Below the pieces are notes generated by a model. The model was given only the letters and a program-made list of their open reading frames with translations, ran no database searches and was not told where the DNA came from. From Methanomassiliicoccus sp. (GTDB lineage: Archaea > Thermoplasmatota > Thermoplasmata > Methanomassiliicoccales > Methanomassiliicoccaceae), in assembly GCA_016109435.1 (NCBI GenBank), contig JAEILR010000002.1:1-64000 (forward strand): a stretch of 64,000 bases of DNA, given 5' to 3'. Position 1 is the stretch's first letter; each line of letters opens with the position of its first letter. Below are positions 33,244-42,268 of this stretch, one piece after another. Position numbers and translations under genes: made by a program.

Positions 33244-34436
33244 CCCAGTACCTTCGCCACTTCGTCCAGGATGAGGTTGGCCAGGTCCGCCTTGGTCCCC
33301 TCGAAGGCCTGCTTGGCCGAGGAGGTGACGAGAACCGCCCTGGTGCGGCCGGCGGACACGTCCCGCAGGTCATTGGCCACGATGAGGTCCAGGCCGTACT
33401 CCTCGAGCCGGGCCCGGGCCCGCCGGACCAGCTGGGGGGCGGAAACCCCGATCTCGGCCTTGAACCCTACCAGCGCCGTGGTCCTCGGCCGAAGCAGGGG
33501 AAGGACCTTGGGCAGGGGGCGGAGGGTAAGGGTCAGAGACCTCTTTCCGGACGCCAGCTTCCCCTCCGCCGGCTCGGGGGCGTAGTCGGAGAGCGAGGCC
33601 GGAACGATCACCGCATCATGATCGACGTCCCCGACCATGTCCACCAGTTCCTCCACGGTACTGAAGGTGCGCCCGTCCGTGCCCGACGGCACCGGGACGG
33701 ACATGCGACCGGTCCACAGCTCCACCTTCGCTCCCCTCATGGCCGCGGCCCGGGCGAGCAGGATGGCGGTCTCCCCGGTCCCGGTGTTGGTGACGACCCT
33801 GACATCGTCGATCGGTTCCTCGGTCGAGCCGCCGATGATCAGCACCCGCTTACCCACCAGGTCGCGGACCACGAAGGTCGATAGCACCGCGTCGACGATC
33901 TCCTGGATGGTGGCCACCCGGGCCTTCTTCCCCCGTACCACCGGGCCGACGAAGCGCGCCCCCATCGACACCAGCCTGCCGACGTTGTCCTGCACCGCGG
34001 GGTTCTCGTACATCGCCAGATGCATGGCCGGGGCCACCAGCACCGGCGTCCGGGAACCGATCGCCACCGTGGCCATGGTCGTCACCGGCGTATCGTCGAT
34101 CCCCAGTGCCATCTTGGAGATGGTGTTGGCGGTGCACGGCGCGACCAGTAGCATGTCCGCCCTTCCCGGATAGTCGCCGAACAGCTCCACGTGCTCCACC
34201 TCGCCGGTCAACGCGGTGATGACCTTGTTGCCGCTGGCGAACTCCATGGCGTAGGGAGTGACGAGCTTGACGGCCTCGGAGGTCATGACCACCCGGACAT
34301 CGGCCCCGTGGCGCATCAATTCCCTGACCAGCTCGAACGTCTCCACCGCGGCGATGCTGCCGGTGATCCCCAGCACGATCCGCCTGCCCTCGAGCTCCCG
34401 TCCCTTGGTGCACTTGATGGCCTCGGAAGGATGCAT
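33240..34436 (-). CDS. coaBC: Bifunctional phosphopantothenoylcysteine decarboxylase / phosphopantothenate-cysteine ligase
   Basis: The 398-residue protein is a two-domain enzyme of CoA synthesis. The N-terminal FMN-dependent decarboxylase (CoaC, about 15-190) has the start RIVLGITGSIAAVETFEL, the His82 region VEHVEL and the substrate-clamp motif PAMHLAMYENPAV (136-148). The C-terminal ligase (CoaB, about 200-398) has IIGGSTEEPIDDVRVVTNTGTG, close to the family motif, and VGFKAEIG. The start at 34436 is set by the family N-terminus; the frame upstream is not protein-like. It is followed, with a four-base overlap, by pantoate kinase. Confidence 0.95.
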   Translation of the reverse strand: MHPSEAIKCTKGRELEGRRIVLGITGSIAAVETFELVRELMRHGADVRVVMTSEAVKLVTPYAMEFASGNKVITALTGEVEHVELFGDYPGRADMLLVAPCTANTISKMALGIDDTPVTTMATVAIGSRTPVLVAPAMHLAMYENPAVQDNVGRLVSMGARFVGPVVRGKKARVATIQEIVDAVLSTFVVRDLVGKRVLIIGGSTEEPIDDVRVVTNTGTGETAILLARAAAMRGAKVELWTGRMSVPVPSGTDGRTFSTVEELVDMVGDVDHDAVIVPASLSDYAPEPAEGKLASGKRSLTLTLRPLPKVLPLLRPRTTALVGFKAEIGVSAPQLVRRARARLEEYGLDLIVANDLRDVSAGRTRAVLVTSSAKQAFEGTKADLANLILDEVAKVLG

Positions 34437-34513
34437 GGGTCGGCAACCTGTACCTGACGATATAACAGTTGCGAGCCCAGGGCTCAGCGATGCGGGAAGC
34501 GCCTCCCGGCGGC

Positions 34514-35185
34514 TCATCGCTTCCCCATCGAGCCCCACACCCGTTCCAGGACCTCTTCGGGAGGAGCGGAGGCGTCGACCACGACGTAGGAGGGATCTTC
34601 CGTCGCCAGGCGGTCGTACATCGCCGCCACCTTCCTGAGGAACTCCACCTGCTCGAACTTCTCCCTCTCCGCCCTCCCCGACAGGCGACCTATGGCCACT
34701 TCCGGATCGATGCGCAGCAGGACGGTGACGTCCGGCCGGACGAGGACCGGCTCGTTGACCATCTTCAGCCATTCCAGTGCCCGGTAACCCAGGTGATGCC
34801 TGAGCGTAACGCTCTGGTATGCCAGGGTGCTCCCCACGTACCGGTCGCAGACCACCGAGCGGCCGTCCTTGAGCCACTCCGCGATCAGCGCGGAATGCTC
34901 GGCCCGGTCGGCGATGTACAGGAACGTTTCGGTGAAATCGCTGCGCGCTTCCCGATTGCCCCGGCGGACCTGCTCTCCCAGCCAGGTCGCGGTCGGCTCG
35001 GCGGTCCTCTCCACCCGCTGCCCAGTGGACGCCAGCCGGTCGGCGAAGGCCCGGGCTATCGTGCTCTTGCCCGAACCGTCGATGCCCTCGAAGACGTAGA
35101 AGCCCCCGGCCGGCACGGACGCGGTCATGGTGCCGCTCACGGTCATCGCTCCCTGCGCCGCTATCGTTCCCCGGGACTCGTCCAT
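34514..35185 (-). CDS. tmk: Thymidylate kinase
   Basis: The 223-residue P-loop kinase phosphorylates dTMP to dTDP. The P-loop is EGIDGSGKST (33-42), followed by the DR motif in VVCDRYVGSTLAYQ and the lid region GRAEREKFEQ. The first 26 residues are not conserved; internal ATGs at residue 14 or 20 could be the true start, because the family usually begins shortly before the P-loop. It follows gcvPB by four bases on the minus strand and so may be part of the same transcript as the glycine decarboxylase genes. Confidence 0.93.
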   Translation of the reverse strand: MDESRGTIAAQGAMTVSGTMTASVPAGGFYVFEGIDGSGKSTIARAFADRLASTGQRVERTAEPTATWLGEQVRRGNREARSDFTETFLYIADRAEHSALIAEWLKDGRSVVCDRYVGSTLAYQSVTLRHHLGYRALEWLKMVNEPVLVRPDVTVLLRIDPEVAIGRLSGRAEREKFEQVEFLRKVAAMYDRLATEDPSYVVVDASAPPEEVLERVWGSMGKR

Positions 35186-35189
35186 GCGA

Positions 35190-36719
35190 TCACTTGTTCT
35201 CCAGTATGAGGGAACAGGACTCGCACTTCCGCCCCTCGGCGTTCGTCCTCAGGCCGGCCAGGTTGCCGGTCAGCTTCTTCTTCAGTCCGAGGTAGCTGAG
35301 GATCAGTTCCTTGGCCGCGTACACCTCGTCGATCCTACGCACCGAGGTGTTGCGCGGCGCTTCCCTCACCACCGCGGGGTCCTCCCCGGCGATGGCGATC
35401 ATGATGTCGGCGAACCGGTCCAGGGTCTCCCTGGTCTCGGTCTCGGTGGGCTCGATCATCAGTGCCTCGTCCACCAGGGCGGGGAAGTACACGGTGGGGG
35501 CCATGGTCCCGTGGTCCAGCAGGCGCTTGGCGATGTCCAGGGCGCGGACCCCCTTCTCGTCCTTCAGCCGCTTGGCGGAGAGGACGAACTCGTGCTTGCG
35601 CAGTTCCTTGAACGGCATGTCATAGGTGGGCGTCAGCCTCCGGCGCAGGTAGTTGGCGTTCAGCACCGCCCGGTCGGAGACCTCCCGGAGGCCGTTGCCG
35701 CCCTGCCTGAGGATGTAGGCGTAGGCGCGGACCAGCACGGCGAAGTTGCCGTAGAAGGAACGCACCTTGCCGATGCTCCTCGGCCGGTCCCAGTCAAGGA
35801 AGAAGCGTTCTTCCTCGTACCCGATGCGGGGCACCGGGAGGAACGGCTCCAGGGCCCGCTTCACTCCCACCGGGCCAGCGCCCGGACCTCCTCCCCCGTG
35901 GGGGGTGGCGAAGGTCTTGTGGAGGTTGAAGTGCATGATGTCGAAGTCCATGGTTCCGGGGTCCGTCCGTCCCATGATGGCGTTGAGGTTCGCGCCGTCG
36001 TAATAGAGCAGCCCTCCGGCCCCGTGGACGGTAGCGGCGATGTCCTGGATCCCTTCCTCGAAGATGCCCAGGGTGTTGGGGTTGGTGATCATGAACGCCG
36101 CGGTGCGTTCGGACACCGCAGCTTTCAGGGCTTCGAGGTCCACCCCGCCGGTGGGGGCCGTCGGCACGACCACCACGTCGTAGCCGGCCATCGCCGCGGA
36201 GGCGGGATTGGTGCCGTGGGCGCTGTCTGGCACGATGACCTCATCACGGTCCTGGCCGTTGGCCTCGTGGAAAGCTCGCGCGATCAGCATGCCGGTGAAC
36301 TCCCCGTGCGCTCCCGCCGCCGGCTGCAGGCTCACCGCGTCCATGCCGGAGATGGCGCACAGCGCCCTCTCCAGCTCGTGCAGCAGCCTCAGCGAGCCCT
36401 GCACCCCATCCTCGTCCTCGAAGGGATGGACGTCAGCGACCCCGGGGAGGGATGCCAGTAGGTCGGCGTATTTGGGATTGTACTTCATGGTGCAGCTGCC
36501 CAGGGGATAGAACCCGTTGTCCACCCCGAAGTTCATCTGGGACAGATTGGTGTAATGCTTCACCACCTCCCGCTCCGAAAGGTCCGGTATGTTCAGCTCC
36601 GTCCTGAGGAGCTCCTCGGGCACCTCCACCTTCCCTTTCAGCGGGGGCAGGGAGAGATCGCTCTCCCCCTTCATCTCGAATATCAGCCTCACGTCGTGCT
36701 CTGCCTGACGGTAGCTCAT
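35190..36719 (-). CDS. gcvPB: Glycine dehydrogenase (decarboxylating) subunit 2
   Basis: The 509-residue protein is the PLP-binding half of the split P-protein of the glycine cleavage system, which decarboxylates glycine and passes the aminomethyl group to lipoyl GcvH. The PLP lysine is in HFNLHKTFATPHGGGGPG near residue 268, with the glycine-rich loop following. The start at 36719 is set by the family N-terminus (SYRQAEHDVRLIFE) and overlaps the gcvPA stop by four bases. The C-terminus has a short Cys-x-x-Cys (RKCESCS), which is an addition relative to typical members. No gcvT, gcvH or lpd gene is in the window. Confidence 0.94.
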   Translation of the reverse strand: MSYRQAEHDVRLIFEMKGESDLSLPPLKGKVEVPEELLRTELNIPDLSEREVVKHYTNLSQMNFGVDNGFYPLGSCTMKYNPKYADLLASLPGVADVHPFEDEDGVQGSLRLLHELERALCAISGMDAVSLQPAAGAHGEFTGMLIARAFHEANGQDRDEVIVPDSAHGTNPASAAMAGYDVVVVPTAPTGGVDLEALKAAVSERTAAFMITNPNTLGIFEEGIQDIAATVHGAGGLLYYDGANLNAIMGRTDPGTMDFDIMHFNLHKTFATPHGGGGPGAGPVGVKRALEPFLPVPRIGYEEERFFLDWDRPRSIGKVRSFYGNFAVLVRAYAYILRQGGNGLREVSDRAVLNANYLRRRLTPTYDMPFKELRKHEFVLSAKRLKDEKGVRALDIAKRLLDHGTMAPTVYFPALVDEALMIEPTETETRETLDRFADIMIAIAGEDPAVVREAPRNTSVRRIDEVYAAKELILSYLGLKKKLTGNLAGLRTNAEGRKCESCSLILENK

Positions 36720-38038
36720 GCCACTTCCTCCAGCGCGGCGACGAGGCGCCCTATGTCCTCGTCCGTGGTCATCTCCGTGGCGGCCAACAACATGCAGTCG
36801 CCCATGCTCGGCACGTGCCTCGCCAGCGGCAGCCCCCCGATGATCCCCTTGCGCATCAGTACCTTGGACAGCTTCTCCGGCTTGATGGGGGTGCGGACGG
36901 TGAACTCGTTGAAGTGGTGGGAGCGGAGGGCCGGGCACTCGATCCCCTTGATCGAGCACAGCGCGTCCATGGTCGCCTTGGCCCGCTCCATGTTCATCAT
37001 CGCCAGGGCCCTGAGCCCGGACCGTCCGACGATGGCCAGGTACACCGACGCGGCCACGGCCATGAGCGCCTCGTTGGTGCAGATGTTGGAGGTGGCCCTC
37101 TCCCTCCGGATGTGTTGCTCCCTGGTCTGGAGGGTCATGGAGAACGCCCTCCGTCCCGACAGGTCCCTGGTCATTCCGATGACCCGCCCGGGCATCTTGC
37201 GGACGTGCTCCTGGCGGCATCCGAAGAGACCGAGCAGCGGTCCCCCGAAGTTCATGGGCGAGCCGAGCGATTGGCCCTCCCCGATGACGATGTCCGCCCC
37301 GTAGTCCGCGGGGGCCTTCAGCACCCCTAGGGAGATGGGGTCCGCTCCCACCACCAGGGCCGGGTCGGGGAACTCCTTCTTCACCCTGGTGACCTGGCGA
37401 TCGATGATCCCCAGGAAGTTCGGCACCTCCACATAGATGCCGGACACATCCCCGTCCACCTTGGCTCCGAGGTCCGCGAGGTCCATCTCTCCGGTCAGGG
37501 GGTCGAAGCCGTACTCGACCACCTGCATGCCCAACCCCCGGACGTAGTTATGAAGCACGCTGCGCTTGCCCGCGCCCATGGCCTCGGGCACCAGGAACTT
37601 GCTCTTCTCGTTGATGCGGGAGCACATCGAGGCCGCCTCCCCCAGGGCGGTGTACGAGTCATAATTGGAGGAGTTCACCGCCTCCATGCCGGTCAGCTCG
37701 GCGACGTAGCTCTGGTACTCGAACAGCGACTGCAGCATACCCTGACTTATCTCCGCCTGGTACGGGGTGTAGGAGGTCTGCAGCTCCGAGCGGGAGACGA
37801 TGGCGGTGACCGCCGCGGGCACGAAGCGATGGTAGATGCCGGCCCCCAGGAAGCAGGGGTGATCGGTAGCCGCCACGTTCTGGGACAGCATCGAGCGGAC
37901 CGTCCTGACGACCTCCATCTCCGACATCCCGTCGGGCAGCGCGATGCTTCCGGTGCGGACCGCCTCCGGAACGTCCGAGAACAGCTCGTCCACGCTCTGA
38001 ACGCCCAGCTCCTTCAGCATCCTCTCGTCAACACCCAT
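36716..38038 (-). CDS. gcvPA: Glycine dehydrogenase (decarboxylating) subunit 1
   Basis: The 440-residue partner of gcvPB has the typical blocks FLGAGIYHRFVPAAV, SELQTSYTPYQAEISQG and YDSYTALGEAASM, and a C-terminal glycine-rich FGGPLLGLFG region. Without its own PLP lysine it completes the heterodimeric enzyme. The ATG at 38038 (MGVDERMLKELGVQSVDEL) was chosen by similarity to family members; the upstream open stretch is not protein-like. It is the first gene of the run gcvPA-gcvPB-tmk, with coaBC and the pantoate kinase gene following after a gap of about 80 bases. Confidence 0.94.
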   Translation of the reverse strand: MGVDERMLKELGVQSVDELFSDVPEAVRTGSIALPDGMSEMEVVRTVRSMLSQNVAATDHPCFLGAGIYHRFVPAAVTAIVSRSELQTSYTPYQAEISQGMLQSLFEYQSYVAELTGMEAVNSSNYDSYTALGEAASMCSRINEKSKFLVPEAMGAGKRSVLHNYVRGLGMQVVEYGFDPLTGEMDLADLGAKVDGDVSGIYVEVPNFLGIIDRQVTRVKKEFPDPALVVGADPISLGVLKAPADYGADIVIGEGQSLGSPMNFGGPLLGLFGCRQEHVRKMPGRVIGMTRDLSGRRAFSMTLQTREQHIRRERATSNICTNEALMAVAASVYLAIVGRSGLRALAMMNMERAKATMDALCSIKGIECPALRSHHFNEFTVRTPIKPEKLSKVLMRKGIIGGLPLARHVPSMGDCMLLAATEMTTDEDIGRLVAALEEVA

Positions 38039-38267
38039 TTTGCTCAGACCATGAGATTCATGCTCGCTAATAATGATTAAGGTGGCATCTGGACGCGAAT
38101 AGGCCGCCCGGGCGGTCCGCGCCTTCTCTCGGATGGCATGAAGGGCGGCGGACGGGCGAGGGCGCACGCCGGAGCAAAAGAGTAAAAGGCCCGGGACCCA
38201 TGGGGCCGGCATCCATGGTGCGTGAACCATCGAGGAATGGTCAGGGTATGGCCGTAGAGGTCTGGAC

Positions 38268-39827
38268 ATGAGGAAGGCAGCGATCCTGGCGTTCGTCGTA
38301 ATAGCGGCGGTCGCGGTCGTGGCCGTGATGGCCTGGTCGGTGCTGCAGCCGGGGGATAACCCGGGCGACGGCCCCTTGGCCGAAGGGAGCCGGCCGAACG
38401 CCCTTTCCCCGGCGGATGGAGTGGTGAGCTACGGTCAAGATCTTACTCTCAGATGGACCGCCGTCACCGGGGCGGACCGCTACGTACTTCTTATCACCGC
38501 TCCCGACGGGTCGATGGCACCGCTGAACCTGTCGTCCACCGGCCCCAGCTATGATCTGGCCGGTCTGCTCCGGGACGGAAGGTATTACTGGACCGTGCGG
38601 GCGGTGGACGATGGTGCCTACGGCCCGGCCAGCAATACGTCCTCGTTCACCATCAGGTCCTCCCTGGACGCGCCTGTCGCCCTGTCGCCGTCCGACGGGA
38701 GCGTGCACCGGAACAGCGTACCCCCGCTCAAGTGGAGCGCCGTCACCGGGGCCGAGGGCTATCGTCTCCGGATATCCGCCTCCTCCGACCTCTCCGATCC
38801 GATCGAGGACACCTCGGTGAACGCCACCTCCTACCAGCTCCGGTTCTCCATGACCGACGGTTCGACCTACTACTGGCAGGTGGCCTCCAACCATGGGGGG
38901 ATATGGAGCCCGTGGAGCTCGGTCCACCACTTCACCTACGACCTCTTCCTGGCCGCTCCGGTGCCGGGGAACCCGACCGGCGGGGTGACGGTGATGGGCG
39001 GCGAGGTGAACCTGACCTGGTCGACGGTGGAGGACGCGGACCTGTACTGGGTCCAGATCAGCACCTCCAACACCTTCGCTGACCCGGTCGTCGACGCCGA
39101 GAGCGCCGACACCTGGTACGACCTCGATGGCGCCCTGGCCGACAACGCGACCTACTACTGGAGGGTCCAGGCCGAGAACGAGATGACGTCGAGCGACTGG
39201 AGTGCGCCCGCCGAGTTCATCGTCGGCACCGACAGTATCCCCTACTCCTTCACCTGGACCTATGACGGGAAGACATGGAGCCTTAGCGGTTCCGTGCCCG
39301 GCGCTGACTATTACGCCAAGCACGATCTCCCCCGGACCTATGACTACGCGTCCTACATGACCGACGGGGACCCTCTCGTGGTCAGGATCGCCGGCGAGCT
39401 GAAGGCGATGGCCCAGGCCCAGGGGTTCGATGCCCCCACCTTTATCCTCTCCTTCGTTCAGGGGATCGCCTACACTGACGACGAGGTCACCACCGGCCAG
39501 GGGGAGTATCCGCGCTACCCGGTGGAGACGATCGTGGACGGGGGAGGCGACTGTGAGGACAAGACGGTGCTGTACGCCTCGCTGATGCAGTCCTCGGCCA
39601 TGAACGTGGACATGGTGCTCCTGGTGTACACCAGTCCGGGGGAGACCGGCCACATGGCCGCGGGAATGCTCAGGCCGGACGGGTACTCGGGCACCTACGA
39701 CACCTACTACACGGACCCAGAAAGCGGGAAGAACTACCTCTACTGCGAGACCACATCTCCCAACTGGCGCATCGGGCAGGAGCCGTCGGAGCTTGACGGC
39801 TTCAGCGTCGAGGTCCTGCCGTGTTGA
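38268..39827 (+). CDS. Exported protein with FN3-like repeats and transglutaminase-like domain
   Basis: The 519-residue protein has a signal anchor (ILAFVVIAAVAVVAVMAWSVL, about 5-25) and three fibronectin-III-like repeats at about 45-140, 143-235 and 239-325. Each repeat contains a strand such as LRWTAVTGADRYVLLI, LKWSAVTGAEGYRLRI or LTWSTVEDADLYWVQI. The C-terminal domain (about 330-519) has Cys429 in GGGDCEDKTVLYASLM and His462 in GHMAAG, matching the transglutaminase-like fold. It is likely a cell-surface protein that recognises or processes other surface molecules. It has no close gene partner and codon use like its neighbours. Confidence 0.82.
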   Translation: MRKAAILAFVVIAAVAVVAVMAWSVLQPGDNPGDGPLAEGSRPNALSPADGVVSYGQDLTLRWTAVTGADRYVLLITAPDGSMAPLNLSSTGPSYDLAGLLRDGRYYWTVRAVDDGAYGPASNTSSFTIRSSLDAPVALSPSDGSVHRNSVPPLKWSAVTGAEGYRLRISASSDLSDPIEDTSVNATSYQLRFSMTDGSTYYWQVASNHGGIWSPWSSVHHFTYDLFLAAPVPGNPTGGVTVMGGEVNLTWSTVEDADLYWVQISTSNTFADPVVDAESADTWYDLDGALADNATYYWRVQAENEMTSSDWSAPAEFIVGTDSIPYSFTWTYDGKTWSLSGSVPGADYYAKHDLPRTYDYASYMTDGDPLVVRIAGELKAMAQAQGFDAPTFILSFVQGIAYTDDEVTTGQGEYPRYPVETIVDGGGDCEDKTVLYASLMQSSAMNVDMVLLVYTSPGETGHMAAGMLRPDGYSGTYDTYYTDPESGKNYLYCETTSPNWRIGQEPSELDGFSVEVLPC

Positions 39828-39833
39828 CCGGGG

Positions 39834-40241
39834 TCAGCGCACCGCAGCGGCGCACTGCATGAGGTAGCCGATGAACGAGGGAAGGGACTCGATGTCCTTG
39901 ATCTCCTTCTTCCCCAGCATCGACAGCCTGGCCCGGATGGTGTCGTCATAACGCACCCCGTTGGCCCGCAGGGCGTTGCGCAGCAGTTCGGCCAGATGCC
40001 CACCCTTGCGGTCCCAGTCGGTGAGCACGATGGCGTCCTGCCCCCGCTTGGCCAGGTCCTCGGCGACCCCGAAGATCCCCCGGGCATCCTGGACCTGCAC
40101 GATCTCGCCCTCTATCCCTAGGCAGGCCAGGGCCAAGCGGTCCTTCCGGCCCTCCACCAGGATCACCGTCCCCTCCGGCCGTTCCTCGAGGGCGGTCAGC
40201 AACTCCTCGATCTCGTCGAGCGTTTCCTGGGGGTCCCTCAT
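39834..40241 (-). CDS. Small TOPRIM-domain protein
   Basis: The 135-residue protein is essentially a single TOPRIM domain, the metal-binding fold of topoisomerases, primases and OLD nucleases. The conserved Glu30 is in VILVEGRKDRLAL and the Asp-x-Asp pair is Asp75/Asp77 in VLTDWDRKGG. Such stand-alone archaeal TOPRIM proteins (related to DnaG-type and 5S rRNA maturase-type folds) have no firm function. Its start overlaps the DUF167 stop by four bases, which suggests that the two are made together. The start at 40241 is set by this overlap and by the absence of sense upstream. Confidence 0.82.
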   Translation of the reverse strand: MRDPQETLDEIEELLTALEERPEGTVILVEGRKDRLALACLGIEGEIVQVQDARGIFGVAEDLAKRGQDAIVLTDWDRKGGHLAELLRNALRANGVRYDDTIRARLSMLGKKEIKDIESLPSFIGYLMQCAAAVR

Positions 40242-40531
40242 TCCCCCTCCAGTCGGGCTCTTACCTCTTCGAGGGGGAGGGGCACCACCACCGTCTTGTG
40301 GCGGTCGGTGTGGCCGCGGACGATCTCCACCTTCGCCCCGAAGACCTCGGACAGCAGGTCGACCACCGCCCGATTGGCCCGCCCTTCGGAGGGGAGCGGC
40401 TGCACCTTGATCACCAGGCGCTTCCTCCATCGGTCCACTTCCCCCACCTGGGCCTTCTTCGCGTTGGGGGTCACCATGATGTCCAGCTCCGTTCCTCCGC
40501 CGGCCGGCCGGAGGACCTCCGAGGCGTCCAC
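40238..40531 (-). CDS. DUF167 (YggU-type) protein
   Basis: The 97-residue protein matches the small conserved DUF167 family (E. coli YggU). Recognisable parts are ELDIMVTPNAKKAQV, KVQPLPSEGRANRAVVDLLSE and VEIVRGHTDRHKTVVV. The fold resembles an RNA- or nucleotide-binding alpha-beta unit but the role is unknown. It is followed by the TOPRIM gene with a four-base overlap. Confidence 0.93.
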   Translation of the reverse strand: MDASEVLRPAGGGTELDIMVTPNAKKAQVGEVDRWRKRLVIKVQPLPSEGRANRAVVDLLSEVFGAKVEIVRGHTDRHKTVVVPLPLEEVRARLEGE

Positions 40532-40679
40532 GCTACCGCATGGAGCGTGGACGGTGATAAGGTTTCGCAGCGAAGAGCGGGGTATCGTCGCTCGGTCCTG
40601 CCCTCTTGTACCCGCCGTGCCTCGACGTCCGGAATGAGGTGGTTATAATCAAATATGGCCGATTGAATGAGCCTCCCTG

Positions 40680-41462
40680 ATGACACCTCCTGCGGACAAG
40701 TTCACCTTTGAGGACCTGACCGAGGTATACCGCAGGGAGCAGAGGAACAAGACCATCTCCGAGGTGCGCCGGGACCTCTATCCGGCGATGAGGGAATGCC
40801 TGGAAGGCCTGAAGAGGGAGAGCGAGCGGGAGTATGCGGTCGACCAGTTCTCCACCCGGGCCAAGCTGGCCAGCAACCAGCTGATGAAGTTCCAGGAGAA
40901 GTCCGCGCAGGTCTTCGAGTTCCGCTTCGGAAAGATCCTGGACATGGCCCTCAGGGCGGCCCAGGGCAACAAGGTCGACACCGCCAAGCTCACCGTGGAG
41001 GAGCAGCAGATCTACGACCAGGTCTTCTCCCTGCTCAAGGAACGCAGGGCGGCCATCCTGGACGGGGGCAGGCCCCGGGCCGTGGAGAACGAGGAACCCT
41101 CCCTTCCCCCCTACACCGTCCCGGAGATGATCGCGGAATGCCGTCGGGAGGAGGAGCATGCCGAAACCGTCGCTGCGCAAGCGGCCGGGCCCCTGCCCGA
41201 AGCGCCCCCCACTCCCGAAGCGCCGACCCCGGTGGAGGTGGTGGCGCCGCCGAGCGTTCCCGTCGCGGTGCCGGACCCCCCGCTCCTGGCGACGGCCCTC
41301 CCCGACCTGGTGGTGCTGCGGGTGCTGGAGGACATACCGGCGTTCGCCGGGCCGGGACGCAACTATCGCCTGCAGAAGGAGGACATAGTGTCCCTGCCCC
41401 CCACCATCGCCCGGGCCCTCGTCGCCCGGAACAAGGCGGTCAACGTCCGGATGTCCCCCTGA
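40680..41462 (+). CDS. DNA replication GINS complex subunit GINS51
   Basis: The 260-residue protein resembles archaeal GINS51 (Sld5/Psf1-like). The N-terminal helical domain covers about 1-130 (LTEVYRREQRNKTISEVRRD and RAKLASNQLMKF). A linker rich in Pro, Ala and Glu (about 155-205) leads to the small C-terminal beta domain, where VVLRVLEDIPAFAGPGRNYRL and EDIVSLPPTIARALVARNKA match the B-domain signature. GINS joins the MCM helicase and Cdc45/RecJ-like protein in the replicative CMG complex. The partner genes (gins23, mcm, priS) are not in the window. Confidence 0.88.
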   Translation: MTPPADKFTFEDLTEVYRREQRNKTISEVRRDLYPAMRECLEGLKRESEREYAVDQFSTRAKLASNQLMKFQEKSAQVFEFRFGKILDMALRAAQGNKVDTAKLTVEEQQIYDQVFSLLKERRAAILDGGRPRAVENEEPSLPPYTVPEMIAECRREEEHAETVAAQAAGPLPEAPPTPEAPTPVEVVAPPSVPVAVPDPPLLATALPDLVVLRVLEDIPAFAGPGRNYRLQKEDIVSLPPTIARALVARNKAVNVRMSP

Positions 41463-42248
41463 TCACACCACCATGGAACGGTGGTCGTCCGGGGCGAGGA
41501 GGCAGTCGATGCGCCCCTCATCGCATCCCAGGGTCCTGGACACGGTCCTGCGGGCCAGGATGGGGGTGTTGTTGTTCTTGCTGATGTGGGCCAGGAAGAT
41601 CCTCCGTTCGTCGCTGTGGGTCGCCCACAGCGCCCGGGCGCAGTCGACGTTGGACAGGTGCCCCCGATCGGAACGGATCTCACTCTTCAGTTTCGGAGGG
41701 TAAGGGCCGTTGATGAGCATCTGCACGTCGTGGTTCGCCTCGATGATGGCCAGGTCCGATACTTTCATCGCCTCGAACACCTCCGGGGTCACCCGCCCCA
41801 GGTCGGTCGCCAGCAGCACGTTCCGGTCCTCGAACCGGAGGTGGAAGGCATTGGGCTCGGCGGCGTTGTGGAGAATGGGAAGCGGATGCACGCTGAGGCA
41901 GCCGAGGTCGAAGGCGGACAGCGTCTGGAAGATCTTGGCCTCATGCACCGCCCCGATGTTGGAGCATACCAGAGTGGAGCTGTTGCAGCACACCGGGACC
42001 TTGTACTTCCGGGACAGCACCCCTGCCCCGCTGACATGGTCGGAGTGCTCGTGCGTAAGGAGGATGGCATCGAGGTCCAGGGGGTCCAGGCCGACCTCCT
42101 CCATGAGCCGGGCTATCCGCTTCCCGGATATGCCCGCGTCGATCATTACTACGGTGTCCTCGACCGCGAGCACGGTGCAGTTCCCGTCACTGCCGCTGGC
42201 CAGAACGTGTACCTCGATCGAGCTCAGTCCGCATCCCAGGACCTTCAA
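41463..42248 (-). CDS. Metallo-beta-lactamase-fold hydrolase
   Basis: The product, about 261 residues, has the HxHxDH zinc motif as THEHSDH (65-71) and further metal ligands in PILHNAAEPNAFHLRF, LATDLGRV and HISKNNN. This arrangement resembles YycJ/WalJ-type phosphodiesterases acting on DNA or cyclic nucleotides, but the substrate cannot be assigned. No ATG lies at the family N-terminus; TTG at 42248 gives MKVLGCGLSSIEVHVLASGS, and an A/T-rich TTTTTTTAA (minus strand, about 42261-42269) is the likely promoter. The ORF remains open further upstream, but that part overlaps the CBS gene. Confidence 0.85.
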   Translation of the reverse strand: MKVLGCGLSSIEVHVLASGSDGNCTVLAVEDTVVMIDAGISGKRIARLMEEVGLDPLDLDAILLTHEHSDHVSGAGVLSRKYKVPVCCNSSTLVCSNIGAVHEAKIFQTLSAFDLGCLSVHPLPILHNAAEPNAFHLRFEDRNVLLATDLGRVTPEVFEAMKVSDLAIIEANHDVQMLINGPYPPKLKSEIRSDRGHLSNVDCARALWATHSDERRIFLAHISKNNNTPILARRTVSRTLGCDEGRIDCLLAPDDHRSMVV

Positions 42249-42268
42249 ACGTTCGACGGTTAAAAAAA

